Below, piece by piece: positions 48,477 through 64,000 of a stretch of 64,000 nt of DNA. This DNA is from Chalara sp. BL73 (taxonomy: Eukaryota > Ascomycota > Leotiomycetes > Helotiales): NCBI GenBank assembly GCA_918026815.1, contig CAKJVC010000061.1, forward strand, positions 1 through 64,000, read 5' to 3'. Each line of letters opens with the position of its first letter. Positions within the stretch are counted from its first letter, which is position 1. The position numbers were made by a program, and so were the translations under genes. Below the pieces are notes generated by a model. The model was not told where the DNA came from. It saw only the letters and a list, made by a program, of their open reading frames with translations, and searched no databases.

Positions 48477-50627
48477 TGAAGCGACTCGTAGCAGCTTCGT
48501 ACGAGAGCTGCTTCTCGTAACATCAACGTATCAAATAGGGGTGATGACAATTGGAGGTCGTGCCGAATTCGAGATGGTTGATAATCAAGTCAGGTACGGC
48601 TCTCGCTTGGGGATGTCTCAGACGTGGCGCAGTTACAAGTTGTGAGAGCACCCGGCTTGCAAGGCGGTAGATTTAGATCCCACGCAGTGATGCGGTCAAT
48701 TTCTTGAAGTGGTTTTGGTGAGGCTGAGCAAAAGTGAAGCCACGGCTCTGTTATAGAGAGGTGGGTTAAATGTGTGTGAATGGAATTTTGGGAGGGATGT
48801 GATCTTGGTCTGGGAATGGAAGTTGGGAACAGGAGCAGTACCTCAGCGGCCAACCGCCCGACTCTTCAGGCTGCTTGGCGGGTACAAGTGACTGTAGAGT
48901 AGAGGGACGGGAGGGGAGAAGTAGTGTACAGTCCAGTAAAATAGGTCCTGACTCTTCTATATGTAGCCTATATAATAAGGGTCTCTTTTGGTGGGGGCAG
49001 CCCAGACAACCCAGACTCAGCAAAGTCAGCGTCAGCGTCAGTGTTAGTAGTGTTGAGGGTCAATATCTGTAAGTACTTTATCCTACCCCAGCAGGTAGAA
49101 CATCAAGCACGAGTTTAGCAAGAAGAAAAGAGAGAAGAAGAAGAAGAAGAAGTAGTGGTAGTAAGGGTAATAGTATTAAAAACAAAAAAACAAAAATAAG
49201 AAGAAAAAGAAAAAAGAAGAAAAGCCTGCAGTCCATCGTCGTCGGAATCCTTCAACTTCTCAATGTGGCAAGCTGAGGCTTCTGGGATGCGCCATCGCAA
49301 TCCTCCTCCACCCACTCACCCCCATTTTCCGCCTCACAATATAGTAGTAATGGGGAGCACGTATTATTTGCAAAGAAAGCAATTATGGTGATCCCACACA
49401 CACTCTACTGTAGTGTAGTATGAGGTCGATCAATACCCAGCATCCAGTCCCACCGCCTCCTATCCAGTTCCATAACCTTTCCCCAACTGTAGATAGTCCT
49501 CTCTCCGCCTGCCATCCTCTCGACCATCTCAGCCTTCCTACCCAAGCCTAGCTAGTACTCCTATTCGCCAATCCGTCCATTCTTTCAACCCCTCCGCAAA
49601 CCTTCTCACCTATTTCCAAACCACTACCAGGCCATCAGCTGCCCTCGGTTACCAAAATGAACCAGAAGCATACGGAACAGGACGACGGTATGCCGTACCA
49701 ACGGAATCACTCACATCCCTCCACCTCCCCCCCTCACAATCCCAAGCGCAGCAATATCACAAAATATGATCTCATCATGCAGCATGGAAAAGTTCTAGAA
49801 GCAAATTCTTTCACGCACGACGTATATAAGCATTTCATCAATCAAACCGAACACCCCATACCCACTCTTGCGTTGGGGTATTTACTACTTCCACTTCGAA
49901 ATTACGTGGCGCATACAAAGCCAGTAACATTTCTTAGACAGTAGGAGAGCCTGACTCTTTGTGCCTATTCGTATCTCAATCTAGATCACACTTTTGACGC
50001 TGAATAATCTTGGTTTGGTTGCCGCGTAAATGGTACTCACGAATGAAGACCTTTTTGCAAACACTTTACACATGGCCCATGGCAGCACAGATTTATGATA
50101 CTATTGTATTGGCCTTGTATGATAGCACTACGCTAACCTCGTTCTTGACTCAAGTAGGAAAAGAAACCCTCATAACCCGCTATGTCAAGGATGCAATATT
50201 CTCTCGCAACTCAACCCATAGCTTTACAAAGAGCCCCCGAAATGAAAAAAGAATGTGAAAAGCATGAAAACGCAAGATCAATCACATCTCCAAAGAGATG
50301 CGCCATTGATACTAGTATAGGTAATAAAAGCTTTTCGGTACTGCACCGAAGACCTCTGAACCTGATTGATGTCTGTCAGGGAGAGAAAATGTCTGCACAC
50401 GAAACAAGTTAGCCATTTCTGGTATGAAGCGGAGGCATGGTACATACCCATTCATGATTTTTGCAAACCAAGGAATAGACTTTATTGTCTAATAACCATT
50501 CCCCGTGACATTGTGCGACGCCAGATGGGAAGGGAATATTGGAAAAGTATGTCATCAAAAGAACAGGCAGAATCTAGTACCGAGTACTGACTATAAGATA
50601 AAATCTCCGACAATGCAGTCATGGCAG
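48477..50627. other. 2.15-kb intergenic region upstream of the kinase
   Basis: Contains the kinase 5' region, purine-rich low-complexity DNA near 49118-49226 and CT-rich tracts near 49440-49660. A 95-codon plus-strand ORF (49657-49944) begins with an Asp/His/Pro-rich stretch but has no features. No clear gene. Confidence 0.5.
49118..49226. repeat. purine-rich (GAA)n and A-rich low-complexity tract
   Basis: A run of GAA/AAG triplets near 49120-49153, a short GTA-rich break, then AAAAAC/AAGAAA-type sequence to about 49226. Seen directly; it is a simple-sequence tract in the long upstream region of the kinase gene. Confidence 0.8.
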
Positions 50628-53600
50628 TTACCAGTCAGAGCCCATGACAGGTCCCATGGCTTTGGCATCTGTGTTCCACCCTGCATCAGATATCTTCTGA
50701 TCATCATTGGGCTTGTCGAGGATGGTCCTGCTAGCAAGAGAACGTATATATGCCTCAGCATTCAGTATACCAGCAGAGGTCTTGATGGAGCCTCGAAGAC
50801 GGTCATCATTATGGAAAGGGCAGTTTTCTGGCAAGAAATTGGCTGCTGCTAGTGGTGCCGTTCCAATAGTACTGTTGATTCTCTTATCAAACGAACCCGA
50901 GATGAGAGAAGCAGCTGCAGAACCGCGATAAGCAGGCAGATAACCTTGAGCAGTGGTGGGTGAGATCATTCCCGATAAAGCCGGTCCAGCAGCGGCAATC
51001 AAATCCTTTGAAGCTGCTACAGAAGTCTTTCTTAGCAAATTCTGCAAGAGCAGCGATTTCTGGTCCACACTATATCTTGAGTTAGTCAGGGTCTAGGATC
51101 TATGATGAAGGAGCTAGAGATCTTACCTGCTAGCGGGTCCTCGATCAACACCGTCGCTTGATTCACCATTGGTAGAAGGAGTGTTCTTGACTTCTGGCGT
51201 CAAAATGATATCAATGGTAGACGAATCACTAGAAGGAACCTCTGAAGCCACGCCATTCTCATCAATGACATCCTCAGAAACAGATCCATGGCCAGAGGAC
51301 ACTGGAGGTGCTCCCCAGGAATCTACACTCTGAAAGTCATCGTCATCGTCATCGTCATCATCATCTGCGCCGTTTTTGTCTCCCAATTCTGCAAAGTGCT
51401 GCGGCGTTACAGGACCTTTAGATGTTGCAAAGCGAAGAGGACTTGGTGACTTGTAGCCGGCTTCTCCACTGGTAAGGAACAAGTGTGAGAAGTCTTGATT
51501 GGGAGATTCATTGGCGTTCGTTGCTGCACGAGTTGGCGTCCTAGGGTCGAACTCAATATTCCCGGCATGTTTATCAATCGAGTGTTCTGGGGCAGCATTC
51601 TCGTTGTATTCAATGAGGCTATGAGCTTGTAACTTGTGCCTAGCTACACCATTCTCTAAGTTTTGAGAAGAATCCGCAGTAATATTGTGGAGACTTGGTC
51701 TGACACGAACAGGAGACGTATTTTTCCAGATCTTCGGTGACTCAGTAAAGAGATTCTCGAAATAAAGATAAGGAGACGAATTATGGCTAGCTTTCAAGCT
51801 TCCTTCGGAAAGGAGCAAATTTTGGCGAGCAGGTTCCTTGGTTGGTGATGGTGGGTAGAAGTCCTTTCCATCAAATTTGGGCAAACCGTGGTAAGCAGAC
51901 CGAGGAGCATTGCCCCAATACAATTCCCTAGCACGAACTTCATCCAATGAGAGCTCTCTTTTATAAAGAAGATCATTCGGCGTTGCTTGATTAACCGAGA
52001 GACCATGAGGTAGAGTACCGATCAAATAAGGTATGGATTCAGAAGTGGCACCAGTATTAAGATAGTTCAAAGCAGTAGGCAATCCATGGAATGTCTGTGG
52101 TCGCTGCCATGCCACTTGGATCTGGGGGCGACTAGGGCCTTCAGTCACCGTGTGGCCTCTTGACAAACTGCCATGTGCCGTACCGTTGGTAGCACCCGCA
52201 GAACTTGGATAGATTCCCCAGTCCAGCAGCTGGTCAGGCATGAATCGAGCATCCGGTAGTCCATGTGCAGTTGGTGGCGCTGGCTCTGGCTTCGATGTGG
52301 GAGGGTGGTACGAGCACTGATTTGCTGTTACCATGGCGTGAGCACGTGGCTGGAATGGACGAGCTTTCGCTGCTGCTGCCGTCAACCGTGACTTGGTTAA
52401 TGCATCTGACTTAGGAGCCAATTCAGCAGAAAGCGATGCCTCGGCAGCCTTGCTTTTTGATGCAGGATCGTCTGCATTATTATCTTCACCCTTGTTCTTT
52501 TGGTGCTTCACTTCTGTAGCGGCAGAGATCTGAACTGGAACAGATGGCGGCTTTGCAAACATTGGGACGTCGCCTTGTCCCAACGCTTCAGTGCCGCTTG
52601 ATCTTCCTACCCTCCCACATGCACCGAGCACTGATTTATGGCCATTCACAAAGCCTCCACTAGCATTATAGTATACACTAGCACTCATATTCCGTTCATG
52701 AATGAGCTGTGACTCAAGCGTAGATTCCATTCCATGAATGATAGACATCAATTGGCTACGTTGCTGTGACATGTAAGATTCGTCGATCTGATGCTTATTG
52801 TTTAACAATTGATTGTCAATGTTCTTGAGCTGAGAACGATAACCATGCAGATGTTGCTTTGTGATCTCGGAGAGAAGAGGGAGACTTGTAAATGGCTCGT
52901 ATGGTGGAAGCTGCTGTGTGTTAATCAATGGCCGTAACACATCGGGAGCTGCTAGTAGAGAATTTTGGATTGCTGTAACATGGCGGCGCGAACTAGGGAT
53001 CTGACCAACAGGGAACGAAACTAATGGTGAGAATGCGGCCGGTTGCTGTATGGGAAAGCTGAGGTTGCTAAGCATTCCATAGGGAACTGGCATAACATGT
53101 AGAGGTAGTTGAGGACCAGGGTTGATAGGGTACAACAGTTGCCCATTGTAAATGAAAGGCTTAGAGTGGTCGAATTGGCTTGGGGGAGAAATCTTGATAG
53201 GCTCTGGTTCGAGTGATGCATCGACAGTCAGCACATCCTTAGTAACTCTGCCCTCCGACTTAAGATCACTCTCAGTGCTACCTTTTGCATCACCATTCCG
53301 ACGACCAGGAATCGTTGCCATCGAGGATATATTTTCTTGGGCAGAATTGTTTGTTGATAGAAGGCGAGGAGTAGGCACTACTTGCGCGGGTGTTATTGTT
53401 TGGGCGATTTGAGGCCAAGAGATCTGTTGCGAGGCATTCAAATCTATCTCAGGTAAGGTTTGTCGAGGTTCAAAGATGAGCTTCTCTCCATTCCACTCTG
53501 GCGGGGCTGTGACACGAGTATTGGGCACAATTCGTCCTCCAGCTGTAACGCGTACGTGAGTAGGGGAGACAACTGCTCTGTAAAATCTTTGGAAGTTCTC

Positions 53601-54053
53601 CGCCTGCTGTGCTGCGATGCCAGTTGGTGCAGAATGAGGTTGTGAAGATCGGTCGGAGCTGTCGCGTTGGCGAAGTTGCCATTCCATGATCGAGCTGTCA
53701 CGCCTTGCATTCACTGCTTGGTTCATCTCACTTTCAGCTGAAGAGCTTCCGCCTTGTCTTTGTTTACTTAGCCGCGTATTGTTTCGTCGGTTAGTGACAT
53801 CAGCAAGGCGCTCGGATTTATTGTATAGATGCCTATCAGAGGCTCTGACAATTCCTCCTATTTCCGGTCAGTAATAACCCTGATGAGGCTGAGTTGCCGA
53901 AGTATTTTGCGTACCAAGATCCGGATGATTCCTCAATTTTCGGATTACGAGGCTCACTGCCGGTAGGTCTTTTCCCAAGCTCAGCAGTTCTTCAAGAGAG
54001 TAGCGGCGTGACCCAATTTGCTGAGAAACCGTAGTAGCCATTGAGGAAGCCAT
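50628..54053 (-). CDS. large disordered protein with N-terminal eIF4E-binding-like motif
   Basis: Exons complement(50628..51069, 51127..53857, 53915..54053) join exactly in frame to 1103 aa. The start at 54053 gives MASSMATTVSQQ. Residues 18-26 read YSLEELLSL, fitting the eIF4E-binding consensus Y-x4-L-hydrophobic, the way Eap1, Caf20 and 4E-T contact the cap-binding protein. The next helix (LPAVSLVIRKLRNHPDLG) is short; nearly all else is low-complexity Ser/Pro/Gln/Asn. Ordered islands include a coiled segment (KQHLHGYRSQLKNIDNQLL, near residue 300), repeated GLP/HGLP boxes, a poly-Asp run of ten coded by GAT repeats (51337-51366), and a conserved-looking C-terminus NLLRKTSVAASKDLIAAAGP. No catalytic domain was seen. 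Translational repressor or mRNP component is inference; the protein is otherwise unrecognised. Confidence 0.8.
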
Positions 54054-56753
54054 TGTGCATATATGTGGTGAGTTCCAACCGCAAAGGTGAAGAATATGGG
54101 AGGAGAATATATCCGTTACAAGGATCACCAGAGAAGGTGGGTCATAGGCTACAGAAATTGTGCTAAATTAGCCTGTGAATAGAAAGGAAGAGGTGAGTTT
54201 ACCTCAATAGCAGCTTGCTCCCTGCGCGGTAACCCAATACCGTTCACGTCAAAGCTTGGTACGGCGTACTTCTATACCTCTAATCCGGGAATCGCCTATA
54301 ATGGCGAGGGAGCAATATTCTCATAAAGCTATCTTTATAATCAACGATTCCATTCCCTCCTGATGGATTCGGGCTGACCTACGGTGTCTGGCAGCCAATT
54401 CTAGACATAGTTAGTTGTTTTGCGTTAAGAATATGTTAAGTGATGTTGAATTCTTTCTGGTAGTCCACCGAAATTAGAAGCTATGAATCCATAGCTTAAT
54501 TAGGCACTGCCATATGAACAGCTAGATGTGTCATTGCCGTTCTTGTCGCTTGCTTTCCCATATCCGAGTACCCAGCCCAGAGCCAGCAGTACAGTACGGG
54601 GTAATGGAGAAGATGGTAGCAATAGGTGCTTTATAGGTAGTGCTGTGCGTACCTGCTTACAATACAACACAATGGTTACCAAGACTAGGACGGGCTTATT
54701 GGAATTTTCCAAAGCAACGGGAGCAAGGGAAGCTGAGTCTTGAGGTTGGTGATAATCTGGAGAACTTTGCAAGGTGTTTGAAGGAAGAATAGTGAGTCCT
54801 GTTGCCGGGACCTCCTTTTCATGAGCCCTGTGGTATCGCAGGGAAGAGCACGTTCCATATGTGGTAATGGCTCTGCGGGAGGCATTTAAGAAGGCAACTG
54901 CCTTCTTAAAGAACTGAGGAAAGAGCCATACCCGCTGCAATTTTTGAAAAGTACAGCCAGCCACCGCAAAATCACAGTATACACACAAGCTATGGTGATG
55001 CATGAAATAGTTGGGCCTTTTCGATTTCTTTGATGCCCTGCAAAGCAACGGCCATCGATGTTTTGGGGACTTGCATGGCAAACCGCATCTTACTCAACAC
55101 TATAAAGAATCCATGAAACTGGGTGCGCGCTTCCTGAAAGGCTCAGAGACCGTCCCTGAGAGATACCCTCTTTCAACAGCAATACATGTTTTGAAACGAA
55201 ATCAATCCAATCAGACATCCGTTTGAAAAGGTGTGAATGCGGAAAAGGACAAAATCGCGTCTGATATGTGTCCAATAGGTGCTGAGCAGATAGTGCTTAG
55301 CGGATTCGGAGTTAGCATACACTGTACCGACGGGATGTATACAAAAAAAGATGAGGAGATCCTCAAAGCGGGATATATGTGAAGGGCGAGGTAGTCATCG
55401 TGGTTACAAATAATATCAAACGATCTGGTGAAGTCTGTCGATGCAAGTTTAAATAAATAAGCGGACCAAAAGCTTGGTACTGGACTGTATGGAAATGCCA
55501 AGAAGCCACTTCTCGGCCTGCACCAAAAATCTACTTCTCAAAGAAAGACGCCTATTCAGAGTAGACCTGAAAACAATCCCTACTTCTGCTCGCCAATCAA
55601 ATAATTGTAGGCGTGCCTCGCACACTAATTGCTCTCCCTCAGTGCAACGCCAAAGCCATTATGACATCCCACTTGACAGGAACCATTCTCTTCTATCACA
55701 TCTCATTTCTGTACAACTCAGCCATCCATTGACACCGCCGGGGATCCTTTCCGCTCATGCGAATCTGCACGACAATGCATCTCAAGCTGCAGCTGTTCTC
55801 GTATGCCTTCACATGTTCGAGAACGAATTGAGTTTTGTAGGATTAGTGGCGTTGTTGCAAGTTGTGGGAGCCTGGATTTAGCAGGTCTGCCGGCCTTGAT
55901 TCCTGCTTCTGTCACCTTGGTTGTATCTGGTTCAGCTGCAGGCACTCTGCTCATCAGTGTATAGTGGATTGCAAACTGCTCTGGTTTTATCTTCCGGCTT
56001 ATTGCCATCATCAAGCTCGACATTTTGCCAAAAACTCTCTATTCCTACTTGTGATAGAAGCTCGGAAAGTATTTCTAGCAAAGTCCTTGAAGGGGTTGCT
56101 TTTGAGCTATGATTTTTACTACGCACATCCTGCAGTATTTTGTGAGAACGTAACATAAGGTCGCGGCTTTACGAATTCTGATTAATCCATCGTTTCTGGC
56201 TCCACTGGCTTCTTGGAAGATCAAATGCCGCGCCATCCATTACCTAATGGCCGTGTGGGATATTTGCTAAGCCGCAGACATTTCCTTTAATGAGGATGCA
56301 AAATGTGCTTTTAAATAAAATATTCCATTTCGTGCTCAAGCACCGTCAATTGAAATATCAGCTTTGGCTTATTCGTACTTCCAAGATTCCTTTCCAGGTT
56401 GGCGAACAATGATTAGTATGCAGCTATATTTTCATGTCTGAGAAGCCATGTATTTCCTAAGCTTGAGTTACATGTATAGAATTATTATCAGCTATAAACA
56501 TCCGCCATGTTTGTGTCTTAAACAATTTGTATCTAGCACAAGAATTTTTGGCCATCCTTGCCTCAGAAGCGTAACCTCATAACTCATTACGGGCAAAATA
56601 AATATTCAGAATACAAAAACCCCCGCTCAATATCTGCGAATAAAGAGTAAACTCCTCAACTTGCCATGTGGTACGAGAAAAGTCTCGTGTTAGGCCAGAC
56701 GCTTATCAACCCTCCCAGATGAGCACAATCTGTGCACGCCGTCAACAATTTCT
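54054..56753. other. 2.7-kb gene-poor region
   Basis: No convincing gene. A 193-codon minus-strand ORF (54500-55081) is open but lacks domain features or splice logic. An inverted repeat lies at 54885-54910. The stretch 56270-56640 is markedly AT-rich. Confidence 0.5.
54885..54910. repeat. perfect inverted repeat, 12-bp arms, 2-bp gap
   Basis: TTTAAGAAGGCA is followed after two bases by its exact reverse complement. No T-run or gene end is at hand, so it is not a recognised terminator. Seen directly; function unknown. Confidence 0.8.
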
Positions 56754-57178
56754 TTAATCGCCACCTGTTTTGATCAAGATTTGACCGGTGGGATCTCTCA
56801 ATGCGCTCTTCGTATCTCCGTAGAAACCACTGTCACTGGCAGTTGTTGGCACTGTCAATATCTCTGTTGGTGGTAATTTCACGATCCAACCACTATCCAT
56901 CTCACTATTGGCGACAATTTCCATCAAAATATAGTTCAAAAACCCGTGCTCAAGCTGAGGGACATACACCTCTCGAGAGATGCGAAATGGGACAGATATC
57001 AAAGCACCTTCGGAATCGCGGCCATCCGCCTGGAATTGGGTTAGTTAGCTCATCCTGAGGTTAATCTAGTAGTATTCACCAAGCAATGAGCACAGGGTGC
57101 ATTGTTAACCCAAACCCAATTTGGGCAATTAAAAGTCAACCAGTACTTGCAACGGTACTTATAATAACCTCCACTCAT
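56754..57178 (-). CDS. small Cys-containing protein of unknown function
   Basis: Exons complement(56754..57029, 57080..57178) join in phase 0 across a 50-nt intron with CTAAC branch site; 124 aa. The start at 57178 (MSGGYYKYRC) is chosen because coding character begins there, though the frame is open further upstream. The first exon holds four Cys spaced C-x7-C-x10-C-x2-C amid aromatic residues (YWLTFNCPNWVWVNNAPC), which could bind zinc. The second exon has SREVYVPQLEHGFLNYI and an ordinary C-terminus. No signal peptide is seen with this start, so it is probably intracellular. I recall similar short uncharacterised proteins in filamentous ascomycetes but can name no function. It stands alone in about 6.5 kb of empty DNA. 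Confidence 0.68.
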
Positions 57179-63164
<5,986 letters not shown>

Positions 63165-63792
63165 ATGGCGAACGCAGACTCACCGGATCCAGCTGCGGAT
63201 CTTGTTCCTGTCGCAAATAGAGAAGAGGAAGTTGATCCTGTTGCGCCTGCGCCAGACCCAAAAATCCCAACAAGAAAAGATGCATCACTGAAGGACTTCC
63301 TCTCCAAGATGGATGATTATGCGCCAATTGTAAGAATACCCATTTCTTGTTGCGATTGCTCTTCTGACATAGGTCAAGATTCCTGATGCAGTAACCAACT
63401 ATTACCTGACCAAGGCTGGCCTGCCCCCACCTCCGCAAACCGATCCAAGATTAGCTCGACTGCTCGCCCTCGCGACTCAAAAGTTCATCGCAGATATCGC
63501 AGCTGATGCGTACCAATACTCTCGTATCCGGTCATCCAACTCTTCAAACGCCAACAATCCTATGGGAAATCTAGGTGCTGCTGCAGGCTTTCCAGTTCCT
63601 GGCCAGCCGGCTGCTGCCCCAGGTAGTAAGGAGGCTGGAGGTAGAGGAACAGCTCTTGGTATTCAACGGCCTGGTTACGGCGGAGGTGGGCAAGGAGGCA
63701 GCCAGAACCGAACTGTTCTCACCATGGAGGATCTCGGTATGGCTGTGGGAGAGTATGGAGTCAATGTGAAGAGAGGAGAATTCTACAGATAA
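63165..63792 (+). CDS. TAF10: TFIID/SAGA subunit Taf10
   Basis: Histone-fold subunit shared by TFIID and SAGA, bringing polymerase II factors to promoters. Exons 63165..63329 and 63373..63792 join in phase 0 over a 43-nt intron; 194 aa. The N-terminus is acidic and disordered ([18 protein letters not shown]). The histone fold starts with [23 protein letters not shown] and continues [32 protein letters not shown] Gly/Ala-rich loop of about 50 residues ([27 protein letters not shown]) interrupts the fold. The last helix is [25 protein letters not shown] in two pieces, a C-terminal signature of Taf10. The Gly-rich loop is longer than in yeast, as usual in filamentous fungi. The end of the window follows 208 bp later. 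Confidence 0.95.
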
Positions 63793-64000
63793 GCGCATCA
63801 GGAAATGGCGTTCAGTGGCGTTGGTATTTGCATACGGGATTGGGAATGATCAAAATGTGCCAACGGGCATAAATATGGACATGAATCCGTTTTATTGCGC
63901 TTACCATGACAAATCGAGCTTCAATCTGAGTAGTCTGGACTCAATGAAAGGTGGGAGTCTTCGATTAACTATAAATAGAGGAATGTTATATATCGACCCT

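Noticed and set aside
49657..49944. 95-codon plus-strand ORF upstream of the kinase
   Set aside because: Has an ATG but no recognisable features; could be a small gene, not supportable.
54500..55081. 193-codon minus-strand ORF
   Set aside because: Open, but without domain features, typical composition or splice context; likely chance.

Overview
The window is nuclear DNA from a filamentous ascomycete (Pezizomycotina), most likely a leotiomycete; the class is inferred from general look only. Genes carry several short introns (about 45-180 nt) with GTAAGT-like donors and CTNAC-type branch points. Product families are fungal: Zn2Cys6 regulator, AA9 cellulose-active oxygenase with CBM1, NRC-2/Fpk1 kinase, CRO1/She4 myosin chaperone, fungal Orc6. 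No bacterial operons, CRISPR arrays, rRNA or convincing tRNA genes were seen.

Layout. 1-2.5 kb: minus-strand kinesin leaving the left edge, with an apparent cluster of frameshifts. 2.6-8 kb: gene-poor DNA, a decayed minus-strand reading frame and a broken or intron-rich condensation-type acyltransferase. 8-22 kb: dense housekeeping block (ORC6, secreted EF-hand protein, TYW2/TRM12, HBS1, VPS27, rhodanese-USP deubiquitinase). 22-36 kb: sparse accessory stretch with an AA9 LPMO, a YeeE/YedE membrane protein, an unknown membrane protein, a PNPOx-flavoreductase fusion and a Zn2Cys6 regulator. 36-54 kb: ARP3, taspase/asparaginase-2, TFB4, CRO1/She4, NRC-2 kinase and a large disordered protein with an N-terminal eIF4E-binding-like motif. 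54-60.5 kb: nearly empty, with one small Cys-containing protein and a perfect 30-bp palindrome. 60.5-64 kb: PRP43 and TAF10 from a shared 234-bp promoter region.

The core genes act in separate basal processes: replication licensing (ORC6), tRNA wybutosine synthesis (TYW2), ribosome rescue (HBS1), endosomal sorting (VPS27 and possibly the Doa4-like hydrolase), actin and myosin (ARP3, CRO1), basal transcription (TFB4, TAF10), splicing/ribosome biogenesis (PRP43) and lipid-flippase/polarity signalling (NRC-2). The part most likely to be under-described is 26.7-35.5 kb, where a putative sulfur-compound channel, an unknown membrane protein, an unusual two-flavin fusion enzyme and a regulator lie together. 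A shared function there is only a hypothesis.

Exon boundaries were worked out by hand from reading-frame continuity and splice consensus; where stated they keep frame exactly. No homology search could be run, so family names rest on recognised motifs.
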